From positions 10,207-22,578 of the forward strand of contig DADO01000115.1 of the NCBI GenBank assembly GCA_002509325.1: a DNA stretch of 12,372 bases, read 5' to 3'. This DNA comes from Methanosarcina sp. UBA402 (GTDB taxonomy: Archaea; Halobacteriota; Methanosarcinia; Methanosarcinales; Methanosarcinaceae). Positions within the stretch are counted from its first letter, which is position 1, and every line of letters begins with the position of its first letter. Position numbers and translations under genes: made by a program. Positions 1 to 5,349 of this stretch are shown here, piece after piece. The notes beneath the pieces are model-generated. The model worked only from the letters and a program-made list of their open reading frames with translations, did no database searches and had not been told where the DNA came from.

Positions 1-1
1 T

Positions 2-211
2 GAAGGAGATCTCAGCGAATCCTCAATTATGGAAGGGGCAGAAGACATCATTATCAACGGAAAAGAAGGAAAGTATTTTGAAGAACCGGGAGACCCGGAG
101 AGGGGGACGAAGCGATTAAGCTGGAAAATAGGGGACGTTGAACTGAATCTTCTGGCGTACATCGAAAAAGATGAACTATTGAAAATTGCAGAGTCAATTT
201 CAGAAGCATAA
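2..211 (+). CDS. C-terminal end of an unrecognised protein (5' end outside window)
   Basis: The frame is open from the first bases of the window through a TAA at 209-211, so the gene begins to the left and only about 69 codons are visible. The ATG at 29 is internal and has no convincing ribosome binding site. The visible tail is strongly acidic and ends with a pattern of the type LSWKIGDVELNLLAYIEKDE followed by LLKIAESI. This reminds me of the C-terminal strand-helix tail of DUF4367/LolA-like exported proteins of Methanosarcina (tryptophan-containing strand, then a KxELLKIAES helix). That family suggestion rests on memory of the motif only. The gene converges on the thiC homologue and its stop codon lies in a 20-bp tandem duplication. 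Confidence 0.6.
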   Translation, partial: EGDLSESSIMEGAEDIIINGKEGKYFEEPGDPERGTKRLSWKIGDVELNLLAYIEKDELLKIAESISEA

Positions 212-240
212 ATTCTGCATCAGAAGCATAAATTCTGCAT
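201..240. repeat. Perfect 20-bp tandem duplication spanning a stop codon
   Basis: CAGAAGCATAAATTCTGCAT occurs twice without mismatch at 201-220 and 221-240. The first copy contains the last codons and the TAA stop (209-211) of the upstream gene; the second copy is noncoding. Each unit holds a short inverted repeat (CAGAA, 7-nt loop, TTCTG), so the transcript could form two small hairpins just after the stop. It looks like a recent duplication. Confidence 0.9.
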
Positions 241-276
241 ATACTGGGCGGTAAATTAAACGGGAGCAAACAATAG

Positions 277-326
277 AAAAAATGCGGGAACAATCACGAA
301 AAAGCACCAAATTAAAGCAGGAAAAA
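277..326 (-). terminator. Probable oligo-T terminator region of the thiC homologue
   Basis: Read on the minus strand downstream of the thiC-homologue stop there are three oligo-T tracts, at 322-326, 299-303 and 277-282, in a pyrimidine-rich stretch. Archaeal RNA polymerase terminates at such T tracts without needing a hairpin. No strong stem-loop is present. Which tract is used cannot be decided from sequence. Confidence 0.4.
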
Positions 327-399
327 TAAGAATTAGGATGAAAGAAAAGATGAAGAAAGTAAAGCCCGAAAGCTTCACTTTGTATTTAACCAGTGCCTC

Positions 400-1686
400 T
401 TATTTTGCAAGGTTGTAGTTCTGGTTGACGATCTTAAGAGCGCAGAAGTTGCCGCACATTGTGCATGCGTCGGTGTCTTCAGGTGCCCTGCTGTTCCTGA
501 CTGCTCTTGCGTGTTCGGGGTCGATCGCAAGGGAGTACATCTTTTCCCAGTCGAGCTCCCTTCTGGCTCTGCCCATGTCAAGGTCCCACTGTCTTGCTCT
601 TTCAGGGTACTTTATCATGTCGCCGACGTGGGCTGCAATTCTGGAGGTCTTGACCCCGGTGATAACGTCTTCGAGGTTTGGAAGGGCGAGGTGTTCTGCA
701 GGAGTTACGTAGCAGAGGAAGTCACAGCCGTATGATGCAGATACGGATGCACCAATTGCGGTTACTATGTGGTCATAGCCAGGGGCGACGTCGGTAACAA
801 GAGGTCCTAGCATGTAGAAGGGCTTGTGGCCGCTCATTTCTTTCATGAGCTTGACGTTGGTTGAGATCTGGTCAAGTGGTACGTGGCCAGGACCTTCGAC
901 AATTACCTGTAATCCCTGTTTATGTGCCTTGTCAGCCATTTCGGAGTTTATAATGAGTTCCTGAATCTGAGCGCGGTCGGTTGCGTCATGGACTGCACCT
1001 GCACGCATTCCGTTGCCAGTGGAAAGGACGACTTCGTGTTCCTTGAGGATTTCAACGAGGTAATCGAAGTTTTCATAAAGAGGGTTTTCCTTTTCATTGT
1101 GCAGCATCCAGGAGCTCATGAAAGCGCCACCGCGGGAGCAGAGTCCGCCGTACCTGCCGTGGGCTTTAAGCCTGTCAAGGGTGATGTTATTGATCCCGGT
1201 ATGGATTGCCATAAAGTTAGTTCCCAGCTTTGCCTGGGCTTCGGTTGCGTTGAAGAGCTCGTCTTCGGTCATGTGGACTATTGAGCCGTACTTTCTTGCA
1301 GCTTCAATGAAAGCCTGATAAAGAGGCACTGATCCGACTGAAAGGGAGATGCTGTCAATGACTTTTTTCCTGATCCCGAGGAAGTCTCCGCCGGTCCCGA
1401 GCTCCATAAGAGTATCAGCACCTGCTTTTTCTGCAGCGATTGCTTTTTTGACTTCCATATCTGGATCAACGATGTCCGAGGATACTCCGATAGAGGCATT
1501 GACCTTGGTCCTGAGCCCTTCGCCTATACCGCAGATTTTAACCTGCCTGTAAGGAGAGGTTGGAATAACAATTCTTCCAGCTGCAACCCCACGGCGGATA
1601 AATTCAGGGTCAAGCCCCTCATCCTTTGCAACGATCTTCATTTCTTCGGTAATAATCCCTTTTTGTGCATCTTCCACGATTGTCAT
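400..1686 (-). CDS. thiC: ThiC-family radical SAM enzyme (HMP-P synthase, or possibly BzaF-like 5-hydroxybenzimidazole synthase)
   Basis: The 428-residue protein aligns in memory with ThiC from end to end: QGII-like start (KGIITEEM), NPLYE (201-205), EGPGHVP (264-270), GPLVTDVAPGYDH (294-306), CYVTPAEH (325-332) and a C-terminal iron-sulfur motif C408-x2-C411-x3-C415. H268 and H332 fit the two metal-binding histidines of ThiC. ThiC rearranges aminoimidazole ribotide to HMP phosphate for thiamine, using SAM in the cytoplasm. Start: an upstream in-frame ATG at 1728 exists, but the ATG at 1684-1686 has GAGGT (1694-1698) seven bases before it and begins the conserved part. Oddities: the usual LGDGLRPG reads STGNGMRAG here (222-230), and the cysteine spacing is CX2CX3C rather than the CX2CX4C of E. 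coli ThiC. A cobamide-lower-ligand (BzaF) role is therefore possible. It is monocistronic. Confidence 0.93.
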   Translation of the reverse strand: MTIVEDAQKGIITEEMKIVAKDEGLDPEFIRRGVAAGRIVIPTSPYRQVKICGIGEGLRTKVNASIGVSSDIVDPDMEVKKAIAAEKAGADTLMELGTGGDFLGIRKKVIDSISLSVGSVPLYQAFIEAARKYGSIVHMTEDELFNATEAQAKLGTNFMAIHTGINNITLDRLKAHGRYGGLCSRGGAFMSSWMLHNEKENPLYENFDYLVEILKEHEVVLSTGNGMRAGAVHDATDRAQIQELIINSEMADKAHKQGLQVIVEGPGHVPLDQISTNVKLMKEMSGHKPFYMLGPLVTDVAPGYDHIVTAIGASVSASYGCDFLCYVTPAEHLALPNLEDVITGVKTSRIAAHVGDMIKYPERARQWDLDMGRARRELDWEKMYSLAIDPEHARAVRNSRAPEDTDACTMCGNFCALKIVNQNYNLAK

Positions 1687-1794
1687 ATTATTAACCTCAA
1701 GCTTTCTATCATCTGTGAGATTTGTCAATAGGATTTATCTGTAAGATTAAGCTGTAATTAAGGCAAGGTTGAGTTAGAACATAAAAGGCGAGTA

Positions 1795-1805
1795 ATTATA
1801 TATAA
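1795..1805 (-). promoter_or_regulatory. TATA box of the thiC homologue
   Basis: On the minus strand the sequence TTATATATAAT is preceded by a purine-rich stretch (AAAAAGTG) that could serve as BRE. A start about 25 bp downstream would be near 1775, giving a leader of roughly 90 nt. No thiamine-pyrophosphate riboswitch core is recognisable in that leader. Confidence 0.55.
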
Positions 1806-2206
1806 CACTTTTTAAAAAATTAACTTTAACCATAATCAAGTTTACTTTACTTCGATGCCTACATGTGTTGAAAAATATAAGTAGCTCGATTAAAATAAAT
1901 ATTTCATAATTTAATCTCAAACCTTTTTTGAGTATGAAACAAGTAAACTTGTTCTGGACGAGAAATTGAAGAAGGCGAGATTCATAGTAAAATTAGGTAT
2001 AAAATAGTAGCCTAACGAGAAAAACAAACTCACAGTTTTCTATATGGTATTTTTGCCCTTAATAAATGCAGTATAATTTTTTGAAAATATTAAAAGGTAA
2101 AATAATTAACTTAAGACTAGGTTAATTTTATATTAAGTTCCAAATATTATTTTTCGATGAAGTCCTCATTGCCTTTTACATTGGCAACTAAAATAAAGTA
2201 AAACTA
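1806..2206. other. AT-rich spacer without a recognisable gene
   Basis: Very AT-rich, no ORF with a ribosome binding site. One 25-codon stretch on the plus strand (1930-2007, reading EYETSKLVLDEKLKKARFIV then LGIK and TAG) has protein-like composition but no start codon; it may be the relic of a lost gene, or chance. An 11-bp inverted repeat (CAAGTTTACTT at 1837-1847, its complement at 1941-1951) flanks 93 bp. Confidence 0.5.
2080..2127 (-). terminator. Possible terminator of the amber-interrupted gene
   Basis: On the minus strand, AATTAAC/GTTAATT (2121-2127 with 2104-2110) form a 7-bp AT-rich stem with a 10-nt loop, followed by a T-rich run toward 2080. It lies about 80 bp after the TAA at 2207-2209. 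Weak, as the whole spacer is AT-rich. Confidence 0.3.
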
Positions 2207-2818
2207 TTAAAACGGCACTTCCTGTCCCAGAATAGCCATGACTTTTACATAGCCTGTGTCATTAACTTTTGCCGCTAGTAGATTATTGTACTGACCTCTG
2301 TATTTTTCAGGCCATTCCGTTGGGTCGTTATTTGCACTCAAATAGACAAAGAAAGACACGTTTTCTTCTCCTTTTAGATTATCGCTTAAATAGATATAGG
2401 TGTCATATGTCGGATTTGAGGCATACTTAGTGTATTTTCCATAAGGGATAGAAAAAATATTAGATACATTTTCAACAGGAAACAACATCGAGCTTCCATT
2501 ATTTATTGGATCAAAAATATCAAAATAGTTTGCAACAAAGCTAGTACTATAATCAATGTCTTCGAGCCTGGTTTCATTTGTTCTGAATCCAAGCATATAG
2601 CCTTTATCGGTTTCTGCAATAAAAGTTATCCAGTTTCCTATTATCTCCCGCTGGTTATCAAAAATTTTGGTTGCATTTTCAAAATAGGGGCCTCTTCCAC
2701 TTTGATCAGACCAATTAAAGACTTTGTGTGTCAGCTTCTGGCTAAAACCAATATCTTTCTGAACAGGCGGAGTAAAAAACTTGCCTTCCTTAGATGCAGG
2801 GATAGGAACCATTATCAC
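2207..2818 (-). CDS. Downstream open frame of the amber-interrupted exported protein
   Basis: This is the part of the gene above that an annotation pipeline would probably report: 203 codons from a GTG at 2816-2818 to TAA at 2207-2209. The GTG lacks a clear ribosome binding site and the frame stays open and protein-like back to 2896, so I consider this start artificial. The segment is rich in aromatic residues and sequons, contains no transmembrane helix, and probably folds as a beta-rich extracytoplasmic domain (inference). No catalytic motif is seen. Confidence 0.45.
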   Translation of the reverse strand: MIMVPIPASKEGKFFTPPVQKDIGFSQKLTHKVFNWSDQSGRGPYFENATKIFDNQREIIGNWITFIAETDKGYMLGFRTNETRLEDIDYSTSFVANYFDIFDPINNGSSMLFPVENVSNIFSIPYGKYTKYASNPTYDTYIYLSDNLKGEENVSFFVYLSANNDPTEWPEKYRGQYNNLLAAKVNDTGYVKVMAILGQEVPF

Positions 2819-2879
2819 GGTCGTTCCCTGGACTTCTCTTCCGGAAAGATCTGTTACTTCGACAGTATACCTACAAGTG

Positions 2880-2909
2880 ATATCTTCTAATATCTTCTAA
2901 TATCTTCTC
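2880..2909. repeat. 10-bp tandem repeat carrying the in-frame TAG
   Basis: ATATCTTCTA is repeated at 2880-2889 and 2890-2899, with a third copy at 2900-2909 differing only in the last base. On the coding (minus) strand the unit reads AGAAGATATT, and the junctions create TAG. A 10-bp unit shifts the frame with each change of copy number. Confidence 0.9.
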
Positions 2910-3007
2910 TCCAATCTACTTGATCCCTGTAAATTCCATGGACAAAATATGCCCACAATTATAAAAACAAAAAATATAAGAATGATCAGAAGATTTCTTT
3001 TTCTCAT

Positions 3008-3558
3008 TTTTATTCCACCTGGTATTTTTAGGTACTTTTATAAAAGAAAATATTGACTTTCATAAAATTTACAATATTTCAGAGAATATTATTGTGATAG
3101 TGATATTAAAGCCCGGTAAGAATTATGTTTGAACTCCATAAACTAATTTGGGGCACAACTTCTATGAATTTTTTGACCAATCCCTCTAACAATATTAGAG
3201 AAAGGGAAATTTACAGACCTGAAATAGAAAAACAAAGGTTAATTAGAATTTTTAGACAGAACTTACTTATAAGGTAATCGCTGTTGGCTGTTTCTTACTT
3301 AAGCTTTAAATTTTGAGTTAACCTATTGAAGTGTAAGCTGTGCACGTTCTAAAAGAGGGAAACCGGAAGCTAACATATAAATCATACAATATATAGACTA
3401 AAAATTATCGTGAAACTAGTTTAATAGATACCAAATTTTTAAGAAATTAATTAAAAAAACATTAGTACAATTGATGCTATAGGCTAATGTAATAGTATCT
3501 AAACTCTAAAAAAGTTACTAGTTCAAATTAAAAATACAGGCTGAAAAAATAGAAGCTA
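3008..3558. other. AT-rich spacer with hairpins, no convincing gene
   Basis: Contains the likely promoter of the exported-protein gene: a perfect 12-bp palindrome CTTTTATAAAAG (3035-3046) resembles a TATA box but would leave almost no leader. A 50-codon plus-strand frame (3125-3277, starting MFELHKLIWGTT) has only a poor ribosome binding site and no recognised family, so I do not call it a gene. A hairpin lies inside it (CTCTAA 3184-3189 with TTAGAG 3195-3200). Nested inverted repeats occupy 3418-3505. Oligo-T tracts near 3508-3549 belong to the 3' end of the glycosyltransferase transcript. Confidence 0.5.
3508..3549 (-). terminator. Oligo-T terminator region of the glycosyltransferase gene
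   Basis: Minus-strand T tracts of six, five and six bases (3544-3549, 3530-3534, 3508-3513) begin ten bases beyond the stop codon. This fits archaeal oligo-T termination. No stable GC stem precedes them. Confidence 0.5.
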
Positions 3559-4476
3559 TTATTTCTCCCTTTTATTATTTTCCTGGATAAGCTTAACCGT
3601 TTGCCTGTGCAGGGTTACTATAAGATCACTTAGCATTCCGAAAATAAACATCTGAAGCCCGAAAATAATTAATAGGGCCGTGAGAACTGAAAGTGGAATA
3701 CGTGTTATTCCATGAAACCATTCGGATACTACAAATGTTCCTGTGAGAAGACCTGCTAGAATAAAGATTGATCCAATGATTCCAAAATAAAACATCGGGT
3801 TATAGACTTTTGCAAGCCTGTAAATTGTAGACCCTATTCTAAACCCATCTTTTAGAGGATTTAGCTTGGTTGCACCTTTTTCATTTCTTGGGAGATAGGT
3901 AATTTGAACTTCTTTAACTCTTTGTTTTTTAAGAATACACTCTACAGAAATTTCGGTCTCGATCTCAAACCCTGTTTTATTAAGCTCAAGTTCCCTTACG
4001 CTTTCAAGCGTAAATGCACGATAGCCGGAAAGAATATCTTTTAGATCCGTTCCATACGCAACGTCAAAAAATAGGTTTATTACGCGGTTGCCTACAAGGT
4101 TAAGTTTTGTAAAAGCACCAGGAGAGTAATTCTCAAGCCGGTTGCCTATGACGTGGTCAGCTCGGCCTTCCAGAATAGGCTTGAGGAGGGAACGCACCTC
4201 CGAGGCGAGATATGTTCCGTCACCGTCAACCATTACCACATAAGGGCTCTCTATAAGCCCGAAAGCCTGGATCATTGCCTGCCCTTTACCTTTTCCGGTC
4301 TGCATGACAACTCTTGCGCCTTCGGCTTCTGCAATTTGCCCTGTGCCGTCCTTGCTGTTCCCATCGATTACCAGAATGTTGGAAAAGCCTTCCTGCCTGA
4401 AGTCCTTTATAAGCTGCCCTATTGTTGCAGCTTCATTCAGAGTGGGAATAAGAATGCAAACATCTGCGCTGTTCAC
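3559..4476 (-). CDS. aglJ: AglJ-type dolichyl-phosphate glycosyltransferase (GT2, membrane-anchored)
   Basis: A 305-residue family-2 glycosyltransferase of the DPM1/AglJ kind. It probably loads the first sugar from a nucleotide-sugar onto dolichyl phosphate at the cytoplasmic face, starting the N-glycan of S-layer and other exported proteins. Visible motifs: IPTLNEAATI (10-19), VIDGNSKDGT (36-45), GKGKGQA (61-67), the metal-binding DGDGTY (84-89), GNR (111-113) and DILSGYRAF (147-155). Two C-terminal transmembrane segments follow (about 229-253 and 261-287) with a basic tail. The closest match I recall is Haloferax volcanii AglJ (TIGR04182 family). The start is GTG at 4474-4476; an in-frame TGA lies two codons upstream, so no earlier start exists. 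AGGAT (4488-4492) is a modest ribosome binding site. The donor sugar cannot be read from sequence. It may be transcribed alone or with tbp. Confidence 0.85.
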   Translation of the reverse strand: MNSADVCILIPTLNEAATIGQLIKDFRQEGFSNILVIDGNSKDGTGQIAEAEGARVVMQTGKGKGQAMIQAFGLIESPYVVMVDGDGTYLASEVRSLLKPILEGRADHVIGNRLENYSPGAFTKLNLVGNRVINLFFDVAYGTDLKDILSGYRAFTLESVRELELNKTGFEIETEISVECILKKQRVKEVQITYLPRNEKGATKLNPLKDGFRIGSTIYRLAKVYNPMFYFGIIGSIFILAGLLTGTFVVSEWFHGITRIPLSVLTALLIIFGLQMFIFGMLSDLIVTLHRQTVKLIQENNKREK

Positions 4477-4524
4477 GTTTCACACATATCCTTTGCCGGA
4501 ACCTCTACGCGCGCCGCAGAATCC

Positions 4525-4546
4525 GTTTTACGTAAAACTATATCAA
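4525..4546 (-). promoter_or_regulatory. aglJ promoter with a perfect palindrome next to the TATA-like element
   Basis: On the minus strand TTGATATAG (4538-4546) could act as a weak TATA box. It abuts a perfect 14-bp palindrome, GTTTTACGTAAAAC (4525-4538), placed between that element and the expected start near 4517. A palindrome there would fit an operator. A second AT-rich candidate box (ATTATAC) lies at about 4570-4576. Confidence 0.4.
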
Positions 4547-4574
4547 CCACCTTATTTCCAGAAAAAGGTGTATA

Positions 4575-4592
4575 ATGTAATAAATGTAATAA
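4575..4592. repeat. 9-bp tandem repeat between tbp and aglJ
   Basis: ATGTAATAA occurs twice in direct succession (4575-4583, 4584-4592), 11 bp past the tbp stop codon. It is AT-rich, may be chance, and could influence the tbp 3' end or the aglJ promoter. Confidence 0.6.
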
Positions 4593-4603
4593 ATCGAGGG
4601 TTC

Positions 4604-5155
4604 TTATAAAAGCCCCATATTGTCGAGCTGCTTGCGGACGACTTCTACGCCCCTCTCACAATCTTCGGGGGACTTGCCTCCTGTAACTACCAGTTTTCCG
4701 GAACTGAAGATAAGCACAACTACTTTAGGCTCATCGATTCTGTACACAAGGCCAGGGAACTGTTCAGGTTCATATTCAATGTTTTCAAGTCCAAGCCCTA
4801 TTGCAATGGCATTCAGGTTTAGAATAGTATGCAAGTCTGCAGAAGCAACAATATTCTGGACAGTAATCAGGGGGTCCTCTATGGTTTCAATCCCGATACT
4901 GTTCAGCTTTTTCGCCATATTACCTATAACTGTATGTACATCCTTGACGTTTTTTGCCCCTGTACAGACAACCTTGCCGGAAGTAAAGACCAGGAATGCA
5001 GCTTTAGGATCTGAAACCCTATAAACAAGCCCGGGGAACTTCTGCTTGTTGTACTCGGCTCCTTCAAACTGGGATTCGATAACAGTTAAGTCGAATTCTT
5101 CAGCGAGTTTGGTGGATGCAACCACATTTTCGATCTTGATGCTAGATTCGCTCAT
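4604..5155 (-). CDS. tbp: TATA-box binding protein (general transcription factor)
   Basis: A 183-residue archaeal TBP with the normal size and two-fold saddle architecture: repeat 1 at about 6-93 and repeat 2 at about 97-183. The repeats share FPGLVYR (40-46 and 133-139) and F-x-SGK (57-61 and 150-154). F40, F57, F133 and F150 correspond to the four phenylalanines that kink the TATA box. TBP recruits TFB and RNA polymerase to promoters in the cytoplasm. The acidic stretch expected at the very C-terminus of some archaeal TBPs is absent; the protein ends QLDNMGLL. ATG at 5153-5155 is preceded by GAGGG (5163-5167) at seven bases. Methanosarcina genomes carry several TBP paralogues, and I cannot tell which this is. 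It sits downstream of scpB but has its own, unusual promoter array. Confidence 0.97.
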   Translation of the reverse strand: MSESSIKIENVVASTKLAEEFDLTVIESQFEGAEYNKQKFPGLVYRVSDPKAAFLVFTSGKVVCTGAKNVKDVHTVIGNMAKKLNSIGIETIEDPLITVQNIVASADLHTILNLNAIAIGLGLENIEYEPEQFPGLVYRIDEPKVVVLIFSSGKLVVTGGKSPEDCERGVEVVRKQLDNMGLL

Positions 5156-5166
5156 TAGTCAACCCT

Positions 5167-5265
5167 CAGTATATAAAGCAAAAGTAATATCCTCTAACCA
5201 GTATATAAAGCTATAGTTAAATACCTTGCATACTATATAAATGCCTTATATATGAATATAAATGC
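5167..5265 (-). promoter_or_regulatory. Array of four co-oriented TATA-like elements upstream of tbp
   Basis: Read toward tbp: GCATTTATAT (5256-5265), GCATTTATAT (5235-5244), GCTTTATATACTG (5199-5211) and an identical GCTTTATATACTG (5167-5179). The elements begin 21, 33 and 32 bp apart, close to whole helical turns. The 5199-5211 box is well placed for a start near 5180 (leader about 25 nt). The 5167-5179 copy directly abuts the ribosome binding site (GAGGG) and is too close to the ATG to be a normal promoter, so TBP bound there could block its own gene (inference). Confidence 0.6.
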
Positions 5266-5349
5266 GACGGAAAAACTTAAATTTAGGGCGCCCGTGATTT
5301 CAAAGAAATTAGGTAAGATATGAACGACCAGAGCGCTTTTACATACCCT

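Larger units (their letters stand above)
2207..3007 (-). pseudogene. Exported, sequon-rich protein interrupted by an in-frame TAG (pseudogene or pyrrolysine readthrough)
   Basis: An ATG at 3005-3007 with AGGTGG (3015-3020) seven bases upstream starts a typical signal/anchor: MRKRN, then a hydrophobic run LLIILIFFVFIIVGIF. Codon 37 is TAG (2897-2899). The same frame then continues open for 229 codons to TAA at 2207-2209, for 266 residues if TAG is read. The part after TAG begins KILEDITCRYTVEVTDLSGR and has seven N-glycosylation sequons (NWS, NAT, NET, NGS, NVS twice, NDT), fitting a domain outside the membrane. I do not recognise the family. The TAG lies in a 10-bp tandem repeat, so repeat expansion may have broken the gene. 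Alternatively, the organism may insert pyrrolysine at TAG. No start with a good ribosome binding site serves the downstream part alone, and the signal sequence and long frame fit each other. Confidence 0.65.

Noticed and set aside
1687..1728. Upstream ATG at 1728 as the start of the ThiC homologue
   Set aside because: The ATG at 1684-1686 has GAGGT at ideal spacing and begins the family-like N-terminus; the extra 14 residues have no such support.
1687..1780. Possible TPP riboswitch in the leader of the thiC homologue
   Set aside because: I see no CTGAGA-type core or the conserved THI-box arrangement in either orientation.
2880..2909. Phase-variable contingency locus by 10-bp slippage
   Set aside because: In the existing flanking sequence no copy number from one to three gives an uninterrupted frame, so slippage alone cannot switch the gene on.
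3125..3277. Plus-strand 50-codon frame MFELHKLIWGTT...
   Set aside because: Poor ribosome binding site, AT-rich context, contains a hairpin, and no recognisable similarity; described only as part of the spacer.
5286..5293. GGGCGCCC palindrome between scpB and tbp as a hairpin terminator
   Set aside because: Only an 8-bp self-complementary block without a loop and not followed directly by a T tract; too weak to call.
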